Positions 19,201-26,202 of a stretch of 64,000 nt of DNA are shown one piece after another. Source of the stretch: Myxococcales bacterium (GTDB taxonomy: Bacteria > Myxococcota_A > Polyangia > Polyangiales > Polyangiaceae). A program made the translations under genes and the position numbers. The stretch lies in assembly GCA_016720545.1 (NCBI GenBank), contig JADKKK010000018.1, forward strand, positions 62,001 through 126,000. The letters are read 5' to 3'. The notes under the pieces were generated by a model. It had not been told where the DNA came from. It did no database searches and was given only the letters and a program-made list of their open reading frames with translations. Numbering within the stretch: position 1 is the stretch's first letter; the number at the start of each line of letters is the position of its first letter.

Positions 19201-20372
19201 CGACCCTGCGGTCGGCGCTCGAGCGCGTCCCTGCCCACGGTCCAAGCCGCGAGCTCATGGAGAAGCTCCTCGGCGAATCCGACCTCTTCGAGGACGCGTT
19301 CGAGGCCCTGGAGACCGTCTATCGGTCCCTCTCGCTCAGCCGGGAGCTCGCTGCGCTCTTCGCCAAGCGCGTCGGCCGGGCAGAGGGGTCGAAGGCCCGC
19401 GTCGCGGCGCGCCTCGAGCACGCCCGCGTCCTCGAGGCGGAGGCGAACGATCTCGCTGGCGCGCAGCGCGCCCTCGAGGCCGCCATGGGGGACAGCCCCC
19501 TCGAGGTCGACGTCCAGGTCGAGCTCGAGCGGGTGGCCGGCATCACGGGGCAGTGGGCGGAGGCCGCGAACGCGGTGGCCGCCGCGCTCGACGCCAACCA
19601 GGCGTCGCGGACCCAGTCGTCGCTCAACCTCGACTCGTTCGAGGCGCCGGTGGAGCTCTGGGTCCGCATCGCGGGCTGGCGTCGCGATCGCGCCTCCGAC
19701 GCCGCTGGCGCCGAGGCCGCGCTTCGGAAGGCGATCGCGCTCGACAAGGAGAGCCTAGAGGCCCTCCGCGCGCTGGAGGCGCTGCTCCGCGTCGTGGGCC
19801 GGGAGCGAGATCTCGTCGAGGTGCTCCGCGGCCTCGCGAAGGTCGAGACCGACCCCAGCGAGAAGAGCAAGCTCCTCCGAGAGGCCAAGGAGGTCGCTCA
19901 GAACACGCTCGGCGACGTCGCCCTGGCAGAGACCGCGCTGCGCGAGCAGCTCGCCGAGAACGAGGCCGACGACTGGGCCCTCGCAGAGCTCATCGCGCTC
20001 CGTGAGCACGCGGCCGACTTCGCCGAGGTCACCACGCTGCTGCTCAGGCGTGCGGAGAACGCGATGGACGGCGGCGAGGCCCTCGAGCTCCGTCGCCGCG
20101 CGGCGACCGTCGTCCAGGAGAAGCTCGGCGACAAGGATCGCGCGATCACCCTCCACCAGGAGATCCTGGACTCGGAGCCCTCGGACGAGCGCGCCGCGCG
20201 CGCGCTGAGGGATCTGTACGCCGAGACGGGTCGCGACAAGGACCTCGCGCGGCTCCTCCTGAACCTCATCGACAACGCGACGAACCCTGCGGAGCGCGTG
20301 GCCCTTCGCATCGATCCGCGCGCTTGCAGACCGACAAGTTCGACGCGCCGAACGACGCGATCGACACTCTGA
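10218..20372 (+). CDS. giant TPR-repeat (alpha-solenoid) protein, N-terminal 90 percent, ends in a frameshift
   Basis: 3384 codons before a frameshift near 20316. From residue 1 to about 3370 the protein is a continuous series of helix-turn-helix TPR-like repeats with recurring motifs such as RAYEAVLELDP-type, LYE..G.W..L and RLGDVRRTLLGEVDGALDAY. No signal peptide, transmembrane segment or enzymatic domain is visible; it is acidic and Glu/Ala/Leu/Arg rich, so a cytoplasmic scaffold for protein assembly is the plausible role. Homologous long TPR proteins are common in myxobacteria. The last residues after ...AERVALRID are out of frame and the natural sequence continues in the following entry. 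Two ATGs (10218, 10221) are possible starts. Confidence 0.85.
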   Translation: MMSAKTIRTALGQLQDDPENAEALAELRSSLGWEEEGGTVTFADGELSREELAKLLESARRAHEMRREYDAVAALLRLEVALAAGSPSELELLEELARILDDELLNDDAALKVYERVLELVPDQDHAEEAIERSTARRAKWRELVSRYVDEAKSAQDSALKSSFLVSAAETAFRYGRPELASRGEKGMAARKVLLDEVVAGLTEALDIDPKNRRAALLLEHVYREEGRFEELATSLERFALESTAKEEKIAGYLRLGRLLRKRLNRPERAAPAYESVFDLSPGHPEALSFLVSFFTERQMWDHLVALYEEQLSGGAARGAHEAGTLMQIGMIHWRMRGKASQAEPYFERLRKLEPAQPVMLNFFREWCEESGDTTRLAAVLGDAQRALPEAERAKVATELAKLAEDGANAAKAIEQWRSLLRQDPSNTDARTALRRLYRQSGGWNALVDLIRGEIERTAPEDAEARLPLLREIAAVYRDELKSDSALVAVLTQVVALAPNDADGLRELARVYEALQRWRDLLTTQARLAELEADPLARAWIYRGIARRWLEQFSNVQNAIEAYEKLRESAPLDAEALDKLKELYGKRRAYPKLYELHEAEVGAMLPGEERRALILDMAKLAAERLDRGADAIALYKKVLEEDPTSTAALDALEKQSERDKDFHSLADALERRVAFADDDATRLAVLQKLGAVYMDRLSDAEGAARTWIRVLELSPTNGKALRALRDRYLETHELDALTAMYERTEDYEALAEVLSAAADRATDPELKVDLSFRAAAVYAGKLGAPERAFRAYERVLTVRPDDFRAAAALVPLYEGDEKWGRLPALYEVLLTHAKDPGERRALTQKLVTTTGDRLHDRAASFGWARRAYEAEPAGESALATLEGVARAAGKWEDFCQILRARLAQSGLDPAEERGLKMALAQVVARELANVDEAVLIYRALIEADETDEEVGNQLDALLRAEARHDDLRWLLRRRIDRAGADAKLSLLSEWASLEEDGLQSPERAVALYSEILQVDPSNTAALRAVARLLRSAGDPEGAARAIEQERDLAEGDARYAREIELAELYLGSLKRPVDALAAVERALGLKPNDAEAVALAERLVGISETRPRAAIVLDGCYAALGQLEKQAEVLGVRIATAAAKADRLPLYERLAEVHEQQSALSASLDVLITAAGEFPTELRVWDRLGDLAARTQRTQALVDALTVAVPKEGPSSLPVELELDLAERIASLYDEGLSEPESARPYLERILRADPKNERAFTRLRQVLSNGEKWTELEAAYEPVIAASEGESRAGLLADVAILVEEIMGEPARAVAYYERILEEFPQHPQAVPALDKLYVNGGAWQKLAALLTRKLGSAYGDDATALRLRLGRVHQEQLSEPAVAIAYLEQVLTDDPANRDATALVEATLASPDLRARAATILEAVYSNRDESAELVRVLEVRLEFAATDDERRDLLRRIADLRDERLTDDAGALEAYARLVPLTPDDADNRARLLEISARQGAMTRAAEVLRAAAETASAPQPRADILLSVAKIYEADAAAARAEVVYREVLDLDRDDPSVALPAARALERVYGATGRSGELAEMLRVQVKLEDGGEARKELLGRLGFLCEEQLADLGAAIGAWKERLEDDPVDSEALVALDRLYERNGDARALVGVLRSRERLADDPEARKGFMVRTAATLDTKLEDTEEAILAYRAVIDDFGVEREILGALARLYERAKKADELAETLASQLTLAVELSDRLELLTRLGDVRRTLLGEVDGALDAYREALTLDPSHAKSRDAVEGLLDNEIASRAAADLLRPLYEEDKAHEKLLRVLDIQISAADGVDERLTLLGLAADVAETSLDDARRAFGYAGRGARHAAAEPSLDGWLARLERCAEKTSDFGGLCALLREIAVDVVDGDLQLQVLLRVADLARDKLADSALAQEYYERALEVRADDDRALLALEAIFEAASADHDLYRVIKLRGENAKTDDERRAIYAKEARLLDVKLEQRSDAIEVYERILDLGLDPDAIAALSRLYASEARWDDLVVLYERQLAADGLGAEAKAALHHSLGGVRESRLDDAERAFDEYVVALALVPQHPPTVAALEALMGRPAHAARAAELLESVYLARHEWRKVMGTIEARLGASQDPHERGELLRRLSRLEEEQGDDLKAALEVAARLLAEDVTDEDTWAELERLARGANAEQRLAEIYAAELEKLSSDGPESAKLSARTGELFERLGDVDRALTFFRRAYAWNPEEQEASFAAIDRLLAKAGRPNERVALYREALDHRHETEPRVATLHTIATIQESELKDDDAAIETYRTAVDVDDTNTVSVDALARLLAKRSRWSDLADLLRRRAEQSAMAEDEAGFRFDLAAVLREKVGDVERAIDEYETIVGLLGDSPRAPYRETVLALESLLTDETHKVRAVEILRPLYERADDWQHIVAVNEHRLAIASDVSERVSVLRENARLLEERGNAPGRAFDALRAAFVLDPDDGGTREELDRLAVATARWDDLAAAYEEGIAAIDGIGKQGLLDALARLHDKHRDDPRRALDAYERLFKLDESDLRPLDEMVDLATLLSDWGILVRVLARRVELIHSDEDRASSWRRIGEVRRDMLDDAHGATDAYEQALELEPANAFTIDNLIPLYEIKNDAARLVDLYRRRIELCGEDDGDLKFGLLLGAAERYEKGLGEPREAISLLTEALEVNRDSVDVLERLGALYEGEALYPELHENLRARAALEGDIERRRALKKRIGRLLAKELDDPALAMTAYSDVLAMGYDPDSVTAIRAIGESREEFRREAAELVSPILLSEGKFADLVEVLELRLLAETEPFERAKTLREIAVLAESQLDSPAKAEGALLRALAEEPAHAETHAEVERLARIVGRAGWEKYAEALLERATSVFDAAVTADLYSRLGKVERHQLGDARKAADAFQRAAEQGGDTVDVLVALESVFGEVGDSAALADVLERRIALENDAAIAADLIHRLACLQIDALSAKALGLATLRSALERVPAHGPSRELMEKLLGESDLFEDAFEALETVYRSLSLSRELAALFAKRVGRAEGSKARVAARLEHARVLEAEANDLAGAQRALEAAMGDSPLEVDVQVELERVAGITGQWAEAANAVAAALDANQASRTQSSLNLDSFEAPVELWVRIAGWRRDRASDAAGAEAALRKAIALDKESLEALRALEALLRVVGRERDLVEVLRGLAKVETDPSEKSKLLREAKEVAQNTLGDVALAETALREQLAENEADDWALAELIALREHAADFAEVTTLLLRRAENAMDGGEALELRRRAATVVQEKLGDKDRAITLHQEILDSEPSDERAARALRDLYAETGRDKDLARLLLNLIDNATNPAERVALRIDPRACRPTSSTRRTTRSTL

Positions 20373-21550
20373 ACGCCGTGCTCGAGGAGGAGCCCGACGA
20401 GCGCGCCGCCGCCATCCTGCTCTCCGAAATCTTGGAGAAGACTGGGCAGGACGACAAGCTCGCCGACCTCCTCGACACGCAGATCGCGCGCGCCAAGGAG
20501 CGCGCGGACGGTGCCGCCGAGCTCGCGCTGAAGGTGCGGCTCGGGCAGGTGCTCGAGGGGCGCCTGAAGGACGCCGGCCGCGCGCTGGCGACGTTCGAGG
20601 CCGTCCTGGAGCAGGACCCGCTCCACCGCGACGCGCTCGAGGCTGTCGCACGCATCGCCGAGGGCCGCGCCGACTACGCGCGCACGGAGCTCGCGCTCGT
20701 CAAGCTCGTGGAGGTCGCGCCGCCCGAGGAGGCGAAGGCCTTCGCGCTCCGCCTCGCGGACGTTCGGCTCAAGCTCGACCAGCTCGACGGCGTCGAAGAG
20801 GCGCTCAAGCAGGCGATCGCACTCGTCCCGCCCGGACGTGACGTTCGCCCACGCCTCCTCGCGGCGTTCGAGCGCCGCAAGAAGTGGCCCGAGCTCGCCG
20901 CGCTCCTCGCGGAGGAGGCTGACCTTGCGCGCTCGAGCGGCGCTTCCACGGCCGACGCAGACGCCGTCAAGCTGCTCCGCCGCGCGGCGGAGATACATAT
21001 CACTGAGCGCGCTACCCCGGCGGACGCCATTCCCGTCCTCGAGAAGGCGACCGAGCTGATGCCCGAAGACCGCGAGATGCTCCTGCTGCTCTGCGACGCG
21101 TACACCGCGTCGGGGCGCGAGCAGGACGCCACCGTGGTGCTCGAGCGCATCATCGCTTCGTTCGGCGCCAAGCGAACGAAGGAGCTCTCGGTCTACCACC
21201 ACAAGCTGGGCAACGCGCTCGCGCAGCTCGGCAACAAGGACGTGGCCATCGCCCAGCTCGACCTCGCGTTCAAGATCGATCCCGGCTCGGTGTCGGTGCT
21301 CCGCGATCTCGGCGTGCTGGCGCTCGACACCGGCGATCTCGAGCGCGCGCAGAAGACCTTCCGCGCGCTGCTCCTCCAGCGGCTCGACGGCTCTTCGGGG
21401 ATCTCGAAGGGTGAGGTGTTCTTCTACCTGGGTGACATCAGTCACAGGCAGGGCGACGCGGCCAAGGCCAAGCAGATGCTCGAGCGCGCGCTCGAGAACG
21501 AGCCCGACCTCGAGCGGGCCAAGTTGATGCTCCAGTCGCTCAAGGCGTGA
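20324..21550 (+). CDS. C-terminal part of the giant TPR protein, in a shifted frame
   Basis: 408 codons that continue the TPR solenoid without interruption of sense: LQTDKFDAPNDAIDTLNAVL continues the helical register broken upstream. Canonical TPR helices near the end include VYHHKLGNALAQLGNKDVAI and GEVFFYLGDISHRQGDAAKA. The first possible start is a TTG at 20324 with no ribosome site, so this is almost certainly not an independent gene. Restoring one base between about 20312 and 20323 would join it to the preceding 3384-codon frame, giving roughly 3,777 aa. Its TGA overlaps the GTG of the next gene. Confidence 0.8.
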   Translation: MQTDKFDAPNDAIDTLNAVLEEEPDERAAAILLSEILEKTGQDDKLADLLDTQIARAKERADGAAELALKVRLGQVLEGRLKDAGRALATFEAVLEQDPLHRDALEAVARIAEGRADYARTELALVKLVEVAPPEEAKAFALRLADVRLKLDQLDGVEEALKQAIALVPPGRDVRPRLLAAFERRKKWPELAALLAEEADLARSSGASTADADAVKLLRRAAEIHITERATPADAIPVLEKATELMPEDREMLLLLCDAYTASGREQDATVVLERIIASFGAKRTKELSVYHHKLGNALAQLGNKDVAIAQLDLAFKIDPGSVSVLRDLGVLALDTGDLERAQKTFRALLLQRLDGSSGISKGEVFFYLGDISHRQGDAAKAKQMLERALENEPDLERAKLMLQSLKA

Positions 21551-22212
21551 CGCGCATGCGCGAGGGGCTCGGCTTCATCGTCGGGCTCCTCGTGCGGATC
21601 TGGCTCTTTACACTCCGCGCGCGCGTGCTCGTCGACCCCGCCGTCGGGGCGCTGGCGGAGGGCGCCGACGCGGGCGCAGCGGCGCCTTGGGTACTGGCGT
21701 TCTTCCACGGCACGCAGTTCCCGTTGCTCGCGTGGCGGCGCCGACGACGCACGGCCGTCCTCGTCAGCCTCTCGAGGGACGGCGCGCTTCAGGCCGGCGT
21801 CCTGCGCGCGTTGGGCTTCTGGGTCGTGCGCGGGTCCACGCGCTTGGGGGGCGCGCGGGGCGCCGCGGCGCTGGTGCGCCGTGCCCGCGCCGGTGACGAT
21901 CTCGCGTTCGCCGTCGACGGCCCGCGGGGTCCACGGGGACACGTGAAGCCCGGCGCCGCGTGGGCTGCGCGCCACGCCCGAGGCGTGCTGGTGCCCATGG
22001 GCAGCGCCGTGACGCGTGGCCACATGTTCGAGCGGGCTTGGGACCGCTACGCGGTCGCGTGGCCGTTCTCCCGGGTCGCGATCGCGCTCGGGCCGCCTCT
22101 GCCTCGGGACACCACGGACGCCCAGCTTGGTGCCGCGATCGAAGCGGCGAACCGCGTCGCGGCCCGTTCGCTCGCGGTGCAGCTCGCGCCGGGCGGGGAG
22201 GCTGTTGAATAG
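21547..22212 (+). CDS. DUF374 lysophospholipid/lipid A-type acyltransferase
   Basis: 221 aa. Conserved DUF374 blocks: FFHGTQFPLLAW (catalytic His region), LVSLSRDG, GFWVVRGSTRLGGARGA, FAVDGPRGPRG and KPGAAWAARHARGVLVPMG. The family is related to LpxL-type acyltransferases and acts on membrane lipids, but its substrate is not firmly known. GTG 21547 overlaps the stop of the giant TPR gene by 4 nt; an in-frame ATG at 21556 is a possible alternative start. The hydrophobic N-terminus (GFIVGLLVRIWLFTL) would anchor it to the inner membrane. Confidence 0.85.
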   Translation: MTRMREGLGFIVGLLVRIWLFTLRARVLVDPAVGALAEGADAGAAAPWVLAFFHGTQFPLLAWRRRRRTAVLVSLSRDGALQAGVLRALGFWVVRGSTRLGGARGAAALVRRARAGDDLAFAVDGPRGPRGHVKPGAAWAARHARGVLVPMGSAVTRGHMFERAWDRYAVAWPFSRVAIALGPPLPRDTTDAQLGAAIEAANRVAARSLAVQLAPGGEAVE

Positions 22213-22274
22213 GCGACGGCGGCGGCCGGTCCAACGTTTGGTAACCCGACCTCAACGACCCACGGAGTCACTTC

Positions 22275-23093
22275 ATGCGCATCGCTTCCATCGTTGGTCT
22301 CCTCGTCCTCGGCGCGGCGAGCTCCGCCTGCACCCTCAGCACCGTGACCAACCCCGACGGTTCGATCTCCATCACCGGGAAGTCGAAGACGCGCTTCGTG
22401 TCCGCCGACAAGCCGGTGCGCGAGCAGGCGTACACGGGGCAGGCGATCGAGGTCATCAACGACGGCGTCAACCCCGGCTCGGGCGCGGGCATCGTGATCA
22501 ACGGGAGCCCAGGCGCCACCAAGGTCGTGGCCACGGCGAGCATCGTCTCGTGGGCCGATGGCAGCGAAGCGGAGAACGCGAAATCGGCGCAGCGCGACGT
22601 GATCGCGTCGTTCACGATCGCGGACGTGGGCGGCAAGATCGTCGTGCGCTGCGGCCACGCGAAGCAGGACTACGGCACCGCCACCCTCGGCAGCTCCGGC
22701 TGCGAGGGGCTCACGGTCACCGTGCCCGCGGGCGACGCAGCGAAGCCCGTCTCGGTGCTCGCGAGGAACGGCAACAGCGACATTCAGGTCTCGGGTATCA
22801 CCGGGAACCTCACCGCCGAGGCGCAGGGCGCCGGCGACGTCGAGGCGTCGATCACGCCCACGAAGGGGAGCCTGATCTCCATCGCGGCCGAGTTCGACGC
22901 GACCTTGCGACTCCCCGCCAACTTCGCAGCCGACAAGATCACCCTCCAGGCCGCCGATCCCAAAGACGTCGACGCCACGGCGTTCCCCGGCGTGAAGTCG
23001 GGCGAGGGCTTCGGCGCCGCGGGTGAGGGCGCGGCGAGCATCAGCGTGCGCAGCGTGGGCCTGATCGGCAAGGTGAAGCTGGCCCGACAGTGA
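22275..23093 (+). CDS. predicted lipoprotein of unknown function, beta-rich
   Basis: 272 aa. Signal peptide MRIASIVGLLVLGAASSAC with lipobox SSAC. The mature region is rich in Gly, Ser, Val and Ala and alternates short hydrophobic strands (VVATASIVSWADG, GKIVVRCGHAKQDYGTATLG, DIQVSGITGNLTAEAQGAGD), similar in style to surface beta-helix or GIN/DUF4097-type domains, in which short strands with SGSG-like turns repeat. A Cys pair, CGHAK and SSGCEG, may form a disulfide. I do not recognise the family with confidence. It lies 62 nt after the DUF374 gene on the same strand. Confidence 0.7.
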   Translation: MRIASIVGLLVLGAASSACTLSTVTNPDGSISITGKSKTRFVSADKPVREQAYTGQAIEVINDGVNPGSGAGIVINGSPGATKVVATASIVSWADGSEAENAKSAQRDVIASFTIADVGGKIVVRCGHAKQDYGTATLGSSGCEGLTVTVPAGDAAKPVSVLARNGNSDIQVSGITGNLTAEAQGAGDVEASITPTKGSLISIAAEFDATLRLPANFAADKITLQAADPKDVDATAFPGVKSGEGFGAAGEGAASISVRSVGLIGKVKLARQ

Positions 23094-23229
23094 GGCCACG
23101 CCTGTGCTAGAGGCCTGACGCCGTGCTTCTCTGCGTCTCTCCGGTGAGCCAGGTGTCCCGCGGTCGCGGGCGACGCCCGTACAGCGGGCGCGCGAGCGCG
23201 GAGGCGCGGACGCCGCCGCGGAGGGCACC

Positions 23230-24150
23230 GTGAAGCTCGCGGCCATCAGCGTCGATCTCGACGAGATCCCCAACTACTACGCCATCCACGGCCTCTCCCC
23301 CCCACCGGCTGTCGAGGCGCTCGTCTACGACCTCGCGGTGCCGCGGCTCGTGGACGAGGCCGCGCTCGGCGGCTACCCGCTCACGCTGTTCGCGGTGGGG
23401 GCCGATCTCGCCCGGGCGGCCTCTGGCGAGGCGCTCGCGCGGGCGGTTGGCGCCGGGCACGAGATCGCGAACCACTCGCTCGACCACAGGTACGACCTCA
23501 CCCGCCTTCCGCGCGCGGAGATCGTTCGCCAAATCGATCTTGGGGCGGCGGCCATCGAGGGCGCGGTCGGGCGACGCCCGCGTGGGTTCCGCGCGCCGGG
23601 CTACACGATCACCGATCAGGTCTTCGACGTGCTCGCGGAGCTTGAGGTCGGCTACGACTCGTCGGTGTTCCCATGCCCTTCCTACTGGGCTGCGAAGGCC
23701 GCGGCCGTCGGCATGATCCGCGCGCGCGGCCGGGTCAGCCACAGCGTCGTCGACACCCCGCGCGTGCTCACCGCGCCCATCCGCCCGTACCGCGTGGGCC
23801 GCCCGTACCACGCGCGCGGAGGGGGGCTCCTCGAGCTGCCCATCCAGGTCACGCCGACACTGCGCCTCCCTGTGATCGGCACGAGCCTCACCCTGGGCGG
23901 CCCCTTCGTGGCCCGCCGCCTCGTGGGCGCGTGCGTGAGCGAGCCCCTCGTGAACTTGGAGCTCCACGGCATCGACCTCCTCGACGCGGCCGACGGGCTC
24001 GAGGCTCTGAGCCCGCACCAGCCCGACGTGCGCGTGCCCCTGGCGCGAAAGCGCGCGTCGCTGCGGTCGGCCGTCGATGTCCTGAGACGTGCAGGATACA
24101 CGTTCGTGACGCTGGAGGAGGCCGCGGAGGCGCTCCGGGCTGCCGCCTAG
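23230..24150 (+). CDS. polysaccharide deacetylase (NodB homology domain)
   Basis: 306 aa. Carbohydrate esterase 4 motifs are visible: AAISVDLDEIPNYY (metal/catalytic Asp), GHEIANHSLDHRYDLTRL (the H-x-S-x2-H metal motif), RRPRGFRAPGYTITD (motif 3 with Arg and Pro), and VNLELHGIDLLD near the C-terminus (motif 5 His). It would remove N-acetyl groups from a glycan. There is no signal peptide, so a cytoplasmic glycolipid or glycan precursor is more likely than cell-wall glycan. GTG 23230 has GGAGGG about 5 nt upstream; no in-frame ATG gives a complete domain. Confidence 0.88.
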   Translation: MKLAAISVDLDEIPNYYAIHGLSPPPAVEALVYDLAVPRLVDEAALGGYPLTLFAVGADLARAASGEALARAVGAGHEIANHSLDHRYDLTRLPRAEIVRQIDLGAAAIEGAVGRRPRGFRAPGYTITDQVFDVLAELEVGYDSSVFPCPSYWAAKAAAVGMIRARGRVSHSVVDTPRVLTAPIRPYRVGRPYHARGGGLLELPIQVTPTLRLPVIGTSLTLGGPFVARRLVGACVSEPLVNLELHGIDLLDAADGLEALSPHQPDVRVPLARKRASLRSAVDVLRRAGYTFVTLEEAAEALRAAA

Positions 24151-24168
24151 CGTCTCCTCAGGTGTGGC

Positions 24169-24978
24169 TCAGGTGCGTGCGGCAACACGCCGCACGTTCT
24201 GCACGTCGACCCCGGCGTTTCGGATGAACTCGCGGGCCTCTTCGCTCTCGCCGAAGGCGAGCTCGTCGGGCGTGCCGCGCGCGACGATGCGACCGCGGAT
24301 GAGGAGCAGCGCCTGGTGCGCGATCCGAAAGCAGCTCGCGATGTCGTGCGAGATCACGAGGCTCGTCACGCCGAAGCGATCACGCATCTCCTCGATGAGG
24401 TCGTCGACGAGGCGGCTCGTGAGCGGGTCGAGCCCGCTTGTGGGCTCGTCGTAGACCAGGATCGGCGGCTCGAGCATCAGCGCTCGGGCGAGCCCGACGC
24501 GCTTGCGCATGCCACCGGAGAGCTCGCTCGGGAACTTCTTGATGACGCTCGGGTCGAGCCCCAAGATGGTGAGCTTGTCGACCACGCGGTCCTTGATCTC
24601 GGCCGCGGAGAGCTTCGTGTGCTCCACGAGGGGGAAGGCGACGTTCTCCAGGACCGTGAACGAGTCGAGCAGCGCGGCGTACTGGTAGACCATGCCGAAG
24701 CTCTTGCGGACCTTGTTCAGCGCTCGCTCGCTGAGCCCCACGATGTTGGTGCCGTCGATCCAGATCTCTCCGCTCGTGGGCTGCTCCAAGGCAACGATGA
24801 GGCGCAGCAGGGTGGTCTTGCCCGCCCCAGAGCCGCCGATGATGACCGTGGTCTCGTTCCGACGTGCGTCGAAGTCGATCCCCTTGAGCACCTCCTGGTC
24901 GCCGAACGTCTTCCTCACCCGCTTGAGCGAGATGATCACCTCGGAGGTGGACTTCAGCGCGCCGTGCTCGGAGGCCAT
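24169..24978 (-). CDS. ABC transporter ATPase, MlaF-like phospholipid transport
   Basis: 269 aa. Walker A GGSGAGKTT, Q-loop MVYQYAALLDSFTV, signature LSGGMRKRVGLARAL, Walker B ILVYDEPTSGLDP and H-loop SHD are all complete. The GGM(R/Q)KR signature variant and AALLDSFTVLENVAFPL are typical of MlaF/MkL ATPases of Mla/Mce lipid transporters. Partner permease (MlaE) and MCE (MlaD) genes are not in the neighbourhood, so they should be encoded elsewhere. ATG 24978 is preferred; an upstream in-frame extension to 25155 would overlap the divergent promoter region. Convergent with the deacetylase gene, 18 nt apart. Confidence 0.9.
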   Translation of the reverse strand: MASEHGALKSTSEVIISLKRVRKTFGDQEVLKGIDFDARRNETTVIIGGSGAGKTTLLRLIVALEQPTSGEIWIDGTNIVGLSERALNKVRKSFGMVYQYAALLDSFTVLENVAFPLVEHTKLSAAEIKDRVVDKLTILGLDPSVIKKFPSELSGGMRKRVGLARALMLEPPILVYDEPTSGLDPLTSRLVDDLIEEMRDRFGVTSLVISHDIASCFRIAHQALLLIRGRIVARGTPDELAFGESEEAREFIRNAGVDVQNVRRVAART

Positions 24979-25079
24979 GCGGCGCAGGGTGGCGCACGCG
25001 CCGAGCGGGTGCAAGCTCGCGTGCGAGCTCGCGTGCAAGTCTGCGCGCGAATCGGGGTCGCGTTGCGGAGGGAACTTGC

Positions 25080-25085
25080 TACCTT
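25080..25085 (+). promoter_or_regulatory. candidate -10 hexamer TACCTT, 6 nt before the ATG at 25092
   Basis: TGCTACCTT directly precedes the start codon of the small gene at 25092 with only 6 nt between, and no Shine-Dalgarno sequence fits. This would place the transcription start at or next to the ATG, a leaderless arrangement. No clear -35 is visible. Confidence 0.35.
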
Positions 25086-25091
25086 GCGCCC

Positions 25092-25370
25092 ATGACCCCC
25101 GTCGAGCTCGAAGCCGCCCTGAAGGCCCTTGATGTCCCAGCAAAAGCAGGCGCATACGTGCCTCCGGACGGCGTCAGCCTCACGCTTCACGTGGCATCGG
25201 GCGGCAGTAGCCTCGCCGTCGGGCGGGTCGAGCACCTGCGGGTCGCTGGCGAGCTCCTGGTCGCGCGGTCCCCGAAGACCACGACCGCCGTGTTGTTGTC
25301 CGGCGTCATCGCCATCGGGCGCGAGGGCTCGGGCACCGAAGGGCGCCGCCCGGCCGGCTTCGGGGCGTGA
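25092..25370 (+). CDS. small conserved-looking protein of unknown function
   Basis: 92 aa, soluble, with alternating hydrophobic residues (VSLTLHVASGGSSLAVGRVE, LLVARSPKTTTAVLLSGVIA) suggesting a compact beta-rich domain, preceded by a short helix (VELEAALKALDV). No signal peptide and no family recognised. The reading is supported by third-position GC bias and by its stop codon overlapping the GTG of the acyltransferase gene by 4 nt, which points to translational coupling. Confidence 0.65.
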   Translation: MTPVELEAALKALDVPAKAGAYVPPDGVSLTLHVASGGSSLAVGRVEHLRVAGELLVARSPKTTTAVLLSGVIAIGREGSGTEGRRPAGFGA

Positions 25371-26182
25371 GCGGCGCGGGGGTCGTCTCGACGACCTTCT
25401 CTCACGGCCGCACCGCGCGCGTCACCGCGGCCGCGCTCGGCTGGTTCTTCGGCGCGGTGTTGCGCGTGCGGCGGCGACACGTCGAGCGCGCGCTCCGTCG
25501 CGCGGGCCTCGAGCTCCCGGCGATGGCCGTCTACCGCGAGCTCGCGCGTCATGTCGTCGACCTCGTTGGCGTGGCGCTCTCGCGCAACCCCACGCTCGTC
25601 GCCTTCGGCCCGCACGCGCGCGCGGCGCTCGAGCGCGCGCGCGCGCGCGGCCCCGTCGTGATCGCGGCGTCGCACACCGGCAACTGGGAGCTCGCGGCGT
25701 TCGCCCTCGCGACACTGTACCCCGTGAGCGTCGTGGCCAAGCGTCAGGGCGTGGGCCTTGCCGACCGCTTCGCGAGGGGCCTTCGCGCGCGCTTCGGCGT
25801 CGCCGTGATCGAACCTCGCGGGGCCTTCGCTTGGGCGTCGGCGGCCCTTCGCGCCGGGCGCGTGGTCGCGATGGCGATAGACCAGGTCCCGGACCGCGCC
25901 GAGCACGGCGAGCCGTGTCCGTTTCTCGGCGCTGAGGCGCTGGTCGATCGCGCGCCCTTCGTGCTCGCGCGGCGGACGGGGGCGGCGGTGTTGGTCGCGG
26001 TGTGCGAGGGTGGAGAGGTGCGGGTGCTAGGCGAGGTGAGCCCCGACGACCCGCGCGCGGCCGCGCGCGCCGCGACCGCGCTGCTCGAGCGACACGTGCT
26101 CGCCCACCCGGCGTCCTGGCTCTGGCTCCACCGACGGTGGCGTCGCCCGCCGCCGCGCCGCGGCGTGCAAGCTGCCGCGTAG
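25367..26182 (+). CDS. LpxL/HtrB-like lipid A acyltransferase
   Basis: 271 aa. The catalytic motif is SHTGNWELAAF (H-x4-E), followed by YPVSVVAKRQGVGLADRFARG, then MAIDQVPDRAEHGEPCPFLG and ALVDRAPFVLARRTGAAVL, the usual later blocks of this acyltransferase family. It should add a secondary acyl chain to lipid A or a related lipid at the inner membrane. GTG 25367 overlaps the upstream stop. The C-terminus ends with the usual W-W-H-R-R type motif (SWLWLHRRWR). Convergent with the next minus-strand gene, 20 nt apart. Confidence 0.88.
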   Translation: MSGAGVVSTTFSHGRTARVTAAALGWFFGAVLRVRRRHVERALRRAGLELPAMAVYRELARHVVDLVGVALSRNPTLVAFGPHARAALERARARGPVVIAASHTGNWELAAFALATLYPVSVVAKRQGVGLADRFARGLRARFGVAVIEPRGAFAWASAALRAGRVVAMAIDQVPDRAEHGEPCPFLGAEALVDRAPFVLARRTGAAVLVAVCEGGEVRVLGEVSPDDPRAAARAATALLERHVLAHPASWLWLHRRWRRPPPRRGVQAAA

Positions 26183-26202
26183 AGCGTCGCCGAGCATGCC
26201 GC

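Noticed and set aside
15426..19421. 1331-codon open frame on the minus strand inside the giant TPR gene
   Set aside because: Antisense shadow of a GC-rich gene (high Arg/Leu/Glu composition, no recognisable motifs); the plus-strand TPR frame is coherent.
20312..20324. programmed -1 frameshift at the TPR gene break
   Set aside because: No X XXY YYZ slippery heptamer and no clear downstream structure; a simple 1-base loss or assembly error fits better.
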